58,315 bases of DNA. Origin: SKW197 sp049970095. GTDB lineage: Archaea; Thermoplasmatota; Thermoplasmata; Lutacidiplasmatales; SKW197. The DNA lies in assembly GCA_049970095.1 (NCBI GenBank), contig JBMFNP010000005.1, positions 1-58,315 of the forward strand, in the 5' to 3' direction. The notes beneath the pieces are model-generated. The model was given only the letters and a program-made list of their open reading frames with translations. It was not told where the DNA came from and did no database searches. Shown piece by piece: positions 1 through 7,779 of the stretch (positions are counted from its first letter, which is position 1; every line of letters starts with the position of its first letter). The translations under genes and the position numbers were made by a program.

Positions 1-642
1 CTGCTCCACTTCCTTAAGCCCAAAATTTTCAAGTTTTATGTGTTCTGCAATCCGCTCTATGTTCATGTTTCTCAGTGTTCTTGTAAATGCGTTTTCAATA
101 TTCTCCTCCACATAGGTTCCAATTGCGAGAATTTTCTCTTTTCTTATGTTTCTGGCTAAATAATGGAAAAATGCAAGTGTAGCGGAATCTGCAAGATGCA
201 AATCATCAATCACAAAAAGCACTGGTTGTTTCCTTGAAATTGCTATGAATTGCCGAAGCAGATATTCCAGCATCCTTGTTCTTTCTCTTTCTACCCCTTT
301 TGGGCTCCGCTCCTCAATTTCCAGTTCCATGAAACCAGAAAGTCCCAGGGGTATGTATGCCTGGCTTTCATTCCTTGCAATATTTTTTGCATAGTTCTTG
401 AGTGCTGTATCTACTGGCAGGTATGGGGGTTCAGTTTCACCTATGCAAAATGAAAAAAGCACTGCAAAACCTTCTTTTTCGCATATTTCAGCAAACTCCT
501 CAGCAAGCCTTGTTTTGCCAACCCCGCTTTCGCCAGCAATGAAAACAGTGGAGCCTCTGCCCTCCCTTGCCTCCTCAAGTCTCGGCTTAAGAAACTCCAG
601 CTCTTTTTCTCTGCCCACAAATTTCGGTGGTAGGTTAAGCAT
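1..642 (-). CDS. STAND/AAA-type ATPase, 3' part cut by window edge
   Basis: Reading the minus strand from ATG at 642 gives 214 codons with no stop up to the window edge, so the C-terminal part is missing. The protein opens with FVGREKELEFL, then a Walker A GESGVGKTR (near residues 37-45) and a Walker B-like LFVIDDLHLAD, the pattern of the AAA_16 domain found in MalT-like and STAND signalling ATPases. It is a paralog of the protein at 8915-11488, which has the same order (FVGR, GAVGIGKTR, IIIDDVHWAD) followed by TPRs, so I infer that a TPR region lies outside the window. Such proteins are usually regulatory ATP switches; the target is unknown. tRNA-Thr lies just upstream on the same strand. 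Confidence 0.85.
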   Translation of the reverse strand, partial: MLNLPPKFVGREKELEFLKPRLEEAREGRGSTVFIAGESGVGKTRLAEEFAEICEKEGFAVLFSFCIGETEPPYLPVDTALKNYAKNIARNESQAYIPLGLSGFMELEIEERSPKGVERERTRMLEYLLRQFIAISRKQPVLFVIDDLHLADSATLAFFHYLARNIRKEKILAIGTYVEENIENAFTRTLRNMNIERIAEHIKLENFGLKEVEQ

Positions 643-745
643 CACAAAAACGGTTATCACAGATGGTTATTTATGGGTTTTGGGTTATCTGTTCAACTTA
701 TATGGGGCATAAAGATTTCATGGGGGCGCTTCTTGCATAATAGAA

Positions 746-817
<72 letters not shown>

Positions 818-833
818 AACAACAGAAACAAAA

Positions 834-845
834 AGTATAAAATAA
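834..845. promoter_or_regulatory. TATA-like box between tRNA-Thr and the PRC-barrel gene
   Basis: AGTATAAAATAA sits between two divergent genes. It is about 20 bases from the tRNA-Thr 5' end on the minus strand and about 35 from ATG 875 on the plus strand. The near-symmetric AT core could serve either direction. Confidence 0.45.
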
Positions 846-874
846 TCCTTGTTTATATGCCTTATGGGATTAAT

Positions 875-1150
875 ATGCTGTTAGAGATGACGGATATAAT
901 CGGATTGCCTGTGTATACACCTGATGGCCTACTGCTGGGAAATGTGAACAATGTAGTGGTGGATGTAGAAGGTGCAAAGATTGACGGCTTATTTCTTGCA
1001 GAAACCAACCCTGTGCTTGTAAAAGGTTCGAAGGGTGTTGCATTCCCGTACAGGTGGGTACAGGCGATTGGTGATGTGATCATACTGAAATATTTCCCCA
1101 AGAAGATAAGTTTTGTAGAAAAGGGCAAGGAAGAGAAAGAAGAAGAATAA
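875..1150 (+). CDS. PRC-barrel domain protein
   Basis: A small protein of about 91 residues with the PRC-barrel pattern: DIIGLPVYTPDGLLLGNV, then DVEGAKIDGLFL, then VAFPYRWVQAIGDVIIL, and a highly charged C-terminal tail ending in KEEKEEE. PRC-barrels bind RNA or protein partners (RimM, photosynthetic reaction centre subunit H), and small stand-alone versions are common in archaea with no settled role. An in-frame ATG lies 18 bases upstream at 857, but that is too close to the TATA-like box at 834-845; ATG 875 gives a short leader and starts right at the domain, so I prefer it. Confidence 0.8.
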   Translation: MLLEMTDIIGLPVYTPDGLLLGNVNNVVVDVEGAKIDGLFLAETNPVLVKGSKGVAFPYRWVQAIGDVIILKYFPKKISFVEKGKEEKEEE

Positions 1151-1155
1151 TGTTT

Positions 1156-2781
1156 TCACCACTTCTTTAATTTTGTCATGCAAAAAGGGCATGCAACCCA
1201 CTCTGCAGCCACCTCTTTTTCACATTTTGGACATTTCAAGGGCGCGGCTGGTTGCCTTGTTTCCTGAATTTTTCTGAATACTCCCTCCCAATTCCCGAAT
1301 TTTATAACAGCTACAGGTTTTTCATATTTTTCTGGTTTGTTACCTGCACTGATTTCAAGAAGCACATCTTGGGCGAATTCCCTGCCTTCAAAATTCCAGA
1401 ATCTCAGGCGTAGCCATGCCCTCTGAATCCCAGTAAATAACGGCTTGATTCCGATTACCTGTTTTGAAATCTCTCCTGAAAGGAGCAGAGGTAATGGCTT
1501 TATTTTCAGAAGAATGTTCTGTGAATATTCGGTCCTGATGTCAGAACAGTGGGCATTACCATCATTCATAAGGTAAAGCAGGACCTTGCTCCAGTCATTC
1601 TGTCTGAAATTTTCATTTGTGATTCCCAGTCCACTTATGTGGGGTCTGCTTTCCACTCTTTTCTTTGCTAAATTTTTTTCGATTGCATCCGTAATTTTCA
1701 CCAATGTAGCATAATCACCAGCACTTAGACGGACATTCGCCTGTCTCAGAAGCGATTCCAGGTCCGAAACATTGTATCCATATCCTTTGAAAATTTCTAT
1801 TTTCTTCTGGTAGGCAGCAAGATTTTCCTGAGCCGAAAGCAGATTATCAATTTTTACAATTCCAGATTTTGAATATGCAAACACGCATTCTGCACCCGGT
1901 GTGGTCAGCACGCCTTCAGCACCGCCAGAGATTTCCTTCCTCCACATTTCTCCACCTGGATGGAAAGCATAGATTCCTCCAGTTTTTGCAGTGCCGCATA
2001 CAAACCCAAGATTATCTGCTGCATCAAAAAGATAAAGTTCTGATCCCATGTTAATCCTGTAAGAGAGCGTGAATTCTCTTGTGAGCATCTGAATTTCAGT
2101 TGGGAAGCAGATAAGCAGTTTTGTGCCATCTGTGGAAATTTTCGCAAACCTTATTTTTCCGGAGAATCTGGGTTCTTCCAGAACTGTACCCTTTGTGTCC
2201 ATCAGATAAATTCTATCTTCTAGGGTAGCAACAAGAACATATTCACTGGCACTGCTGAGAGAAAGGTTTGTAATGTACTGATTGAACATTCTTGCAAAAC
2301 ATATTTTTCCATTTGGATCATATAGCGTAAGAAGGTTACCCGCATCCACGCATGCAAGATGGTAGCCAGCATTGTCAAGTTTTACCTTGACCACATTTAC
2401 GGGCAACATCTGGTTCCAGACAGGTTTTAATCGGGCATCAAACAGATAAACTGTTCTTCCTGCACCCACTGCAATTTTTGATGAATCGCTGGAAATGTAT
2501 ATTGATTTCGCAATCACGGGTAGCTTTTCTTCAGCAAGAGGAACCAGCTGGTGAGAATACATTCTCACATACCCATCCTCTGTGGAAATAAGCAGGTAAG
2601 TTCCATCTGGTGACAGATTAAACACAAATTTGCCGCGCAGTGGCAATTTCACTAACTTTCCGCTCTCTGTGTCTGCAATAGTTATACCAGTGTCATCTGA
2701 AAAACAAACTCTTTTTCCATCTTTCGAAATCTTGAGTGAATTAATTTTGCCACTGTACTCCCATTTTACCTTTGGGTTCAT
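1156..2781 (-). CDS. beta-propeller-like protein with C-terminal zinc ribbon
   Basis: About 541 residues. The N-terminal two thirds are a chain of short repeats with [FLV]S.DG and aromatic-Asp endings (for example ISKDGKRVCFSDDTG, LSPDGTYLLIST, ISTDGTKLLICF), typical of a WD40/PQQ-like propeller. A helical linker follows around residues 340-390, then a beta-rich region. The protein ends in a zinc ribbon, CPKCEKEV...CPFC. There is no signal peptide from the chosen start. The open frame extends 16 codons further up, but a TATA-like CTTAAATACTTT (2806-2817) lies about 30 bases before ATG 2781, which fits a leaderless transcript from 2781. I do not recognise the family; a cytoplasmic scaffold or sensor is inference. 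Its 3' end faces the PRC-barrel gene. Confidence 0.75.
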   Translation of the reverse strand: MNPKVKWEYSGKINSLKISKDGKRVCFSDDTGITIADTESGKLVKLPLRGKFVFNLSPDGTYLLISTEDGYVRMYSHQLVPLAEEKLPVIAKSIYISSDSSKIAVGAGRTVYLFDARLKPVWNQMLPVNVVKVKLDNAGYHLACVDAGNLLTLYDPNGKICFARMFNQYITNLSLSSASEYVLVATLEDRIYLMDTKGTVLEEPRFSGKIRFAKISTDGTKLLICFPTEIQMLTREFTLSYRINMGSELYLFDAADNLGFVCGTAKTGGIYAFHPGGEMWRKEISGGAEGVLTTPGAECVFAYSKSGIVKIDNLLSAQENLAAYQKKIEIFKGYGYNVSDLESLLRQANVRLSAGDYATLVKITDAIEKNLAKKRVESRPHISGLGITNENFRQNDWSKVLLYLMNDGNAHCSDIRTEYSQNILLKIKPLPLLLSGEISKQVIGIKPLFTGIQRAWLRLRFWNFEGREFAQDVLLEISAGNKPEKYEKPVAVIKFGNWEGVFRKIQETRQPAAPLKCPKCEKEVAAEWVACPFCMTKLKKW

Positions 2782-2893
2782 AAGAACCAAGAGAGATATA
2801 CTGAGAAAGTATTTAAGGGCATTTCTCATCTTTCTGTTTCTCCGCCACCGATAGGATAAAATAGGAAAATTCTTCTCCCCTTCTGGTGTTAAA

Positions 2894-4258
2894 ATGGAAA
2901 ACTACCTTGCCAAGCACATAAGCCCAGATGTAAGCTACGCAGACCTAAGATTTGTGAAGATTACTACTCTTGCAATTGAATTAAAAAATAACGAAATAAC
3001 AAGATGTGTGAGCGGGTTTGACCGCGGGGTGGGTGTGCGTGTTCTGGCGAATGGGGCAATAGGTTTCTCTGCAACCACGGATATTCACAAGAGAGGAATT
3101 AATTTATGCTTTGAAAATGCATATAGAATTGCAAAAAACCTTGATGGAAAAAACATATATTTTGAAAATGTAAATACTTCGTCTGCAAAAGCAATCTGGA
3201 AGGGCAAAAAACCTGTAAGTGACCTTTCACTTGAAGAAAAAATAGGTTATTTGAGAGAACTCTATGCACTTACTAAAAATTACAAACTTATAAGAAGTGT
3301 CACCCTGACATACATGGAATCATTAGTGGAAACTGAAATCCAGAATACATGCGGAGCAGAGATTTTGACCGCAGTTCCAAGAGTGGGAATGCGAATGCAG
3401 GTTGTTGCTGAGAGCGAAGGCAAGATCAGTAGCATATCTGGAAGTGTAGGAGGTACTGGTGAACTTGAAATATTTGAAATTTATTCACCAGAGGAGAAGT
3501 TGAAAAGCATATGCGCATCAGCAGAACAGCAACTCACTGCCCAGATGGCACCCTGTGGTTTGCTTCCTGTTATTGCGGACCCTGAGCTCACAGGGGTTTT
3601 TGCCCATGAAGCAGTGGGGCATGCGTGTGAGGCAGATACAGTTCTTGCAGGAGGTTCATGTCTTGCTGGTAAAATCAACGAAAAAATTGGAAATGATGTT
3701 GTGACTATTATTGACGATCCCACACTTCCACATGAAAATGGAAGTTTTCCATATGATGACGAAGGCACCGAGGCGAGAAGAAAAATTCTGGTAGAAAAAG
3801 GGGTGTTGAGGGAATATATCCATACACTGGAAACTTCTTCGCTTCTGAAGATGCAAAAAAATGGGGGCGGAAGGGCTGAATCATATGCCGTACCCCCGTT
3901 GGTTCGAATGAGCAATACATTTATAGAAAAAGGTGAGCAATCATTTGAAGAGATGCTTCATGATATAAAATTTGGAGTGTATGCAAAGGGTTCCAGAGGT
4001 GGACAGGTGGATACTGCAAAAGGTACTTTTCAGTTTTCAGCACAGGAAGGATTCCTTATAGAAAACGGGGAAATCACAAAGCCACTAAAGGATCTCTCGC
4101 TTGCTGGCGATATTCTTACAATTTTCCATAACATAGATGCAGTGGGAAAGGAGATATATCTGGGACATCCAGGAAACTGTGGTAAAGGTCAGTGGGTGCC
4201 TGTGAGTGATGGAGGACCTTACATTCGGATAAAAGAAGTAAGAGTCGGTGGTGGTTAG
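2894..4258 (+). CDS. tldD: TldD zinc metalloprotease subunit
   Basis: TldD/PmbA family, 454 residues, the normal length. The zinc-site motif HEAVGHACEAD (HExxxH) lies near residue 238. The C-terminal half has the family patterns DDPTLPHENGSFPYDDEGTEA and the closing GHPGNCGKGQWVPVSDGGPY. In bacteria TldD with TldE forms a heterodimer that degrades unfolded peptides and processes microcins; TldD carries the active site. Its partner follows immediately (4271), separated by a Shine-Dalgarno-like GGGGGTGG, so the two are co-transcribed. Upstream is AGGATAAAATAGG near 2850-2862. Confidence 0.95.
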   Translation: MENYLAKHISPDVSYADLRFVKITTLAIELKNNEITRCVSGFDRGVGVRVLANGAIGFSATTDIHKRGINLCFENAYRIAKNLDGKNIYFENVNTSSAKAIWKGKKPVSDLSLEEKIGYLRELYALTKNYKLIRSVTLTYMESLVETEIQNTCGAEILTAVPRVGMRMQVVAESEGKISSISGSVGGTGELEIFEIYSPEEKLKSICASAEQQLTAQMAPCGLLPVIADPELTGVFAHEAVGHACEADTVLAGGSCLAGKINEKIGNDVVTIIDDPTLPHENGSFPYDDEGTEARRKILVEKGVLREYIHTLETSSLLKMQKNGGGRAESYAVPPLVRMSNTFIEKGEQSFEEMLHDIKFGVYAKGSRGGQVDTAKGTFQFSAQEGFLIENGEITKPLKDLSLAGDILTIFHNIDAVGKEIYLGHPGNCGKGQWVPVSDGGPYIRIKEVRVGGG

Positions 4259-4270
4259 GGGGTGGAAAAA

Positions 4271-5629
4271 ATGGATTTTGAAAAAATTATCAAAACTGCA
4301 AGTGCAAAGGGCTATGAAATTGAAATTTTCTATCAGAAAATTATTGCCAGCACTGTAAATATTAACAATCACAAGATACATTCCGTGGACAATGTGGAAA
4401 GTGCAGGGTTGGGAATAAGGGCGCTAGTTGATAACAGAATTGGATTTGCGTTTACTGCGGAGACCACGCAGAAAGCCATAGAGCAGTGCCTTGGTGCTGC
4501 TGTGCGCTCAGCAAAACATGGAAAAGAAATCAAAAATTTTGCATTTCCCTCCAAGGGAAAGTTTTCAGATGGCGGGATAACAGTGAGCAGGAAAATAAAG
4601 GATCTCACACCTGGAGAGGCTATTGAACATGTAGGTGAATGTCTTGATGCAGTCAAATCTGTAAATAAGGATGTGTTTGTGTGTGAGGGACATTTTGGAT
4701 ACGGAATTGAGGAAATTACTATTGCAAACACTACTGGGCTCTTTGCGGAGCATAAGAGCTCTGCCTGCGGAATTTCAATATTTGTGGCATATCCCACACC
4801 AGAGAGCGTATGTGTGGGCTTTGAAGAGACAGAATCTACAGATATGGATTTCAGCTTTACAGAAATTGGCAAAAACGCAGCTACCATGGCGGTTATGGGA
4901 AAAGATCCTGGTAAACTTGAAAGCGGCAAAAAAAATGTTATTCTTGTGCCCCATGCAGCCAGAAGCATTATAGAGAGCACACTGGTGGGTATGCTTCAGG
5001 GGCATCATGCAATGCGCGGCGAAAGCATGTTTGCGGGAAAAATTGATAAACAGATCATGAATGAAAAAATCCAGATTGCGGATAACGGACTGATAGAGAG
5101 AAGTTTGACAAGTGCACCGTTTGATGATGAGGGCACTCCTTCACAGAATACCTTACTTGTAAAAGATGGAATCCTTAAAAATTTCATATTTGATATATAT
5201 TCTGCAGCTGAGTACGGTCAAAAAACCACTGGAAATGGCGTCCGCTCAATGCGTCTCTCCGCGGGTAGAACATACAAGTCAGTGCCCTCTCCAAACTTCA
5301 GGAATTTTGTAATTTCTGGAGAGACTGGAGGGTACGATGAACTCCTGAGAGAGTTTGCACCATGCATAGTGATTTATAGCGTGCTTGGTGCCCATACTGC
5401 AAATTCAATTACTGGTAATTTTGCTGTGAATATTCCAATTGTTTTTGAATATGCGAATGGCGAATTCCATCCAAGAAAACAGGGAATGTTGAGCGGCAAT
5501 ATTGTGGATTATCTTTCCCGCAACATCTATTTTACAAAGGAAAAAAGAATGCTGTACGGCACCTTTACACCAACAACCTATGTGATGCCATACATATTGA
5601 TTCCAGATGCACAGATAACTGGTTCCTGA
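4271..5629 (+). CDS. tldE: TldE/PmbA-family protease subunit
   Basis: PmbA/TldE family, about 452 residues, homologous to the upstream TldD but without the HExxxH zinc motif, as expected for the non-catalytic partner. Family patterns include PFDDEGTPSQNTLLVKDG and a C-terminal GNIVDYLSRNIYFTKEK. A GTG at 4262 is in frame, but ATG 4271 is better placed behind the GGGGGTGG ribosome-binding site at the end of tldD. The role inferred from the family is a cytoplasmic peptidase complex acting on flexible peptides. Confidence 0.93.
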   Translation: MDFEKIIKTASAKGYEIEIFYQKIIASTVNINNHKIHSVDNVESAGLGIRALVDNRIGFAFTAETTQKAIEQCLGAAVRSAKHGKEIKNFAFPSKGKFSDGGITVSRKIKDLTPGEAIEHVGECLDAVKSVNKDVFVCEGHFGYGIEEITIANTTGLFAEHKSSACGISIFVAYPTPESVCVGFEETESTDMDFSFTEIGKNAATMAVMGKDPGKLESGKKNVILVPHAARSIIESTLVGMLQGHHAMRGESMFAGKIDKQIMNEKIQIADNGLIERSLTSAPFDDEGTPSQNTLLVKDGILKNFIFDIYSAAEYGQKTTGNGVRSMRLSAGRTYKSVPSPNFRNFVISGETGGYDELLREFAPCIVIYSVLGAHTANSITGNFAVNIPIVFEYANGEFHPRKQGMLSGNIVDYLSRNIYFTKEKRMLYGTFTPTTYVMPYILIPDAQITGS

Positions 5630-5669
5630 GGGAATTTAAACAAAGAATGGAAGAAAAAAAGCCAGAGAA

Positions 5670-5867
5670 CTAAACTGGAACTCTCATCCTTGTGAGTGGT
5701 GTTATCATCAACCCTGCACCTACAATACCCATTGCGAGACTTATTATCTTGATTGTAGGGTCCGAATAGTAAAGAATGCTCAGGATTACTGCGCATGCTA
5801 TGAAAAATGCCCCAAGTAGCACAATAAAGAGCATAGCCTTGAACAGTATGTCCCCATCCTCAAACAT
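5670..5867 (-). CDS. small two-helix membrane protein
   Basis: 65 residues with two hydrophobic segments: ILFKAMLFIVLLGAFFIACA, running on to IL (about residues 7-28), and IIKIISLAMGIVGAGLMI (about 37-56), joined by a short polar turn. No family recognised. A TATA-like TTTTATATT (about 5892-5901, minus strand) lies about 30 bases before ATG 5867, which supports a real, leaderless gene. Its 3' end faces tldE. Confidence 0.65.
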   Translation of the reverse strand: MFEDGDILFKAMLFIVLLGAFFIACAVILSILYYSDPTIKIISLAMGIVGAGLMITPLTRMRVPV

Positions 5868-6063
5868 TCAATTCTCTAAAATGGCTAACAATATAAAATA
5901 GTTTGCACTTTGGTAGTGGGTTATGGAGATCATGTGCATATTTTTCATAGACTATCCTGGTGTATAATGTTCGCTCCTATTTGAGGTTACGCGACAACAG
6001 CACACCATGCAAACTACCCAAAACTTTAACTATTGATTTATTTTTCCTGTTTTCGGTGAATGC

Positions 6064-7260
6064 ATGCCAAGGAATATTCTGGTAAATCGGTCTGAACTGC
6101 TTCCAATAGAAGAGCAAGAATTTGAGATAGTAGAACGCAAGGGAATCGGACATCCAGATAGCATCGCAGATGGTATTGCAGAGAGTGTAAGCAGGGCATT
6201 GTGCAAGATGTATCTGGAACGCTATGGTAGAATCCTTCATCACAATACAGATGAATGCCAGGTTGTTGGAGGCCAGAGCGCGCCAAAATTCGGTGGAGGT
6301 ACAATTCTCGAACCAGTTTACATTCTCCTTGTTGGAAGGGCAACTACAGAGGTGAATGGCACAAGGTTGCCGTACCGCTCAGTTGCAATAAAGGCAGCAG
6401 CAGAGTATCTGAGGAGTGTTTGCAAACATTTGGATGTTGAAGCGGATGTTACACTTGATTGCAGAATTGGTAAGGGTTCTGTTGACCTGCGTGCAGTCTA
6501 TGATACCCAGAAGTTGCTTGCAAACGATACTTCTTTTGGTGTGGGCTTTGCACCCCTGAGTGAGACAGAGCGCATTACCCTTGAACTTGAGAGATATATA
6601 AATGGGAAATTGAAGAGGGTGATGCCAGAGGTGGGTGAAGATATAAAGGTTATGGCCTATAGGCAGGGAAATAAAATCAATGTGACTGTGGCTGCTGCTA
6701 TGGTTGATTCTGAAATTCCAGACAAAGAACACTACATAAATTCAATTGCAGAACTGCGCGATGTGCTAACAAAATATGCACAGAGATACACGAAAAAAGA
6801 AGTGAATGTTTTTGTGAACACTGCAGATAACTACGATGAGAACATTTTTTACCTCACGGTTACTGGGCTTTCAATGGAAAACGGGGACGATGGTTCTGTT
6901 GGTAGAGGTAACCGTTCAAACGGGTTGATTACACCCTGCAGGTTCATGAGCTTGGAGGCAACAGCTGGAAAGAATCCTGTGACACATGTGGGCAAGCTGT
7001 ACAATCTGCTTGCTACAAAAATTGCGGAGGAAATTGCAAAGGCACACCCTGATACTGTTGCAGATGTGTATGTGCGCATTCTTTCACAAATTGGTAAGCC
7101 AATTGATGACCCACAGATTGCAGCGATCAGCATCGTGATGAGAGACCCGCAAAAGTTTTCAAGTGTGGAAAAAGAAGCAAGAAACATTGCTGACGAAAAC
7201 CTCAAGAACATTCATAAAATGACAGAGATGATTTACCGAGGCGAACTCCCCGTATTCTGA
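6064..7260 (+). CDS. mat: archaeal-type S-adenosylmethionine synthetase
   Basis: Makes S-adenosylmethionine from ATP and methionine. 398 residues, the usual length of the archaeal MAT family, which differs strongly from bacterial MetK. Visible family motifs are ERKGIGHPDSIADGIAE near the N terminus, HHNTDECQVVGGQSAPKFGGGT, and GDDGSVGRGNRSNGLITPCR in the C-terminal third. The TATA-like TGATTTATTTTT (6034-6045) is about 25 bases before ATG 6064, fitting a leaderless start. Monocistronic as far as can be seen. Confidence 0.97.
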   Translation: MPRNILVNRSELLPIEEQEFEIVERKGIGHPDSIADGIAESVSRALCKMYLERYGRILHHNTDECQVVGGQSAPKFGGGTILEPVYILLVGRATTEVNGTRLPYRSVAIKAAAEYLRSVCKHLDVEADVTLDCRIGKGSVDLRAVYDTQKLLANDTSFGVGFAPLSETERITLELERYINGKLKRVMPEVGEDIKVMAYRQGNKINVTVAAAMVDSEIPDKEHYINSIAELRDVLTKYAQRYTKKEVNVFVNTADNYDENIFYLTVTGLSMENGDDGSVGRGNRSNGLITPCRFMSLEATAGKNPVTHVGKLYNLLATKIAEEIAKAHPDTVADVYVRILSQIGKPIDDPQIAAISIVMRDPQKFSSVEKEARNIADENLKNIHKMTEMIYRGELPVF

Positions 7261-7357
7261 AGGCACTTTCACACAGTCTCTTTTCTTACCCTCCAAATCG
7301 GTCAAACGAAACTTATGTTCCGAGCATGAGGCAGATGTAAAAATAAAAAACAATAAA

Positions 7358-7410
7358 TTGTGCAGGAAGGGGGTAAGAAATGGGTTGGCAGAGGTGTTTT
7401 TCCTGCACAA
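7358..7410. other. 11-bp inverted repeat with 31-base loop between convergent genes
   Basis: TTGTGCAGGAA (7358-7368) and TTCCTGCACAA (7400-7410) are perfect inverted repeats around a G-rich loop. The element sits between the 3' end of mat and the 3' end of the small minus-strand ORF at 7423-7662. It may act as a 3'-end structure or terminator, or be a remnant of a small repeat. Confidence 0.5.
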
Positions 7411-7422
7411 AATTATAGTCAG

Positions 7423-7662
7423 TTAATCTACCAGATGTTCTAGTTTGCCCTTTGAAAATCTGTACAATCTCGCCTTCAAATCCATTTCAGCATAAAGGTT
7501 AGAGTTCTGCTCCACAACTGCAATCTCCCTCAAAACTTTATCCCTCATCCTCCTGTCTGGAAATGAATAAATATCACCATTGTAAATTAACCCTCTCTCC
7601 CCTAACTTCATTATGTGATTGTGGGCAGCGCATCCCTTTCCGTTTCGTGTATTGCTTTTCAT
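7423..7662 (-). CDS. small protein of unknown function
   Basis: 79 residues, basic and with no family I recognise; it has GERGLIYNGDIYSFPDRRM in the middle and KARLYRFSKGKLEHL at the end. Support for a real gene: an AAGGAGTG ribosome-binding site about 8 bases before ATG 7662, a possible TATA element (7708-7720) further up, and a perfect 10-bp inverted repeat (7677-7704) between them. It is divergent from the AbrB/PhoU regulator at 7780, so the regulator may control it. Histidines and cysteine near the N terminus do not form a clear metal motif. Confidence 0.55.
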   Translation of the reverse strand: MKSNTRNGKGCAAHNHIMKLGERGLIYNGDIYSFPDRRMRDKVLREIAVVEQNSNLYAEMDLKARLYRFSKGKLEHLVD

Positions 7663-7676
7663 AGGTTCACACTCCT

Positions 7677-7704
7677 TTTTAACCTTGAGAAAGAAAGGTT
7701 AAAA
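7677..7704. promoter_or_regulatory. 10-bp inverted repeat, probable operator
   Basis: TTTTAACCTT (7677-7686), 8-base spacer, AAGGTTAAAA (7695-7704): perfect arms. It lies between the ribosome-binding site of the minus-strand gene (start 7662) and the AT-rich box at 7708-7720, where a repressor would block that promoter. Confidence 0.5.
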
Positions 7705-7720
7705 CGCCTATTTATATATT

Positions 7721-7741
7721 TTGTATGTCATCTACATACAA
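7721..7741. promoter_or_regulatory. TTGTATGT inverted repeat, probable operator
   Basis: TTGTATGT (7721-7728), spacer CATCT, ACATACAA (7734-7741). The half-site ACATAC recurs at 7753-7758, overlapping a second palindrome. The site follows the box TTTATATATTTT (7711-7722) that probably drives the gene at 7780. Confidence 0.5.
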
Positions 7742-7753
7742 TCAAAAAATATA

Positions 7754-7767
7754 CATACTTATAAGTA
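7754..7767. promoter_or_regulatory. 14-bp perfect palindrome before the AbrB/PhoU gene
   Basis: ATACTTATAAGTAT is self-complementary and lies 12 bases before ATG 7780, just ahead of GGAGG (7774-7778). A dimeric regulator such as the AbrB-like protein encoded next is a natural candidate ligand. Confidence 0.45.
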
Positions 7768-7779
7768 TTATGTGGAGGC

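Noticed and set aside
4369..4980. 203-codon minus-strand open frame inside tldE
   Set aside because: Antisense shadow of a well-recognised PmbA/TldE protein; its Ser/Ala/Pro-rich composition is typical of reversed coding sequence.
5880..6030. Possible structured RNA before mat
   Set aside because: No convincing C/D or H/ACA boxes or stable fold; only promoter-like AT-rich boxes near both ends.
7281..7357. Possible small gene after mat
   Set aside because: No start with ribosome-binding site or TATA box and no coding-like frame; only the inverted repeat at 7358-7410 stands out.
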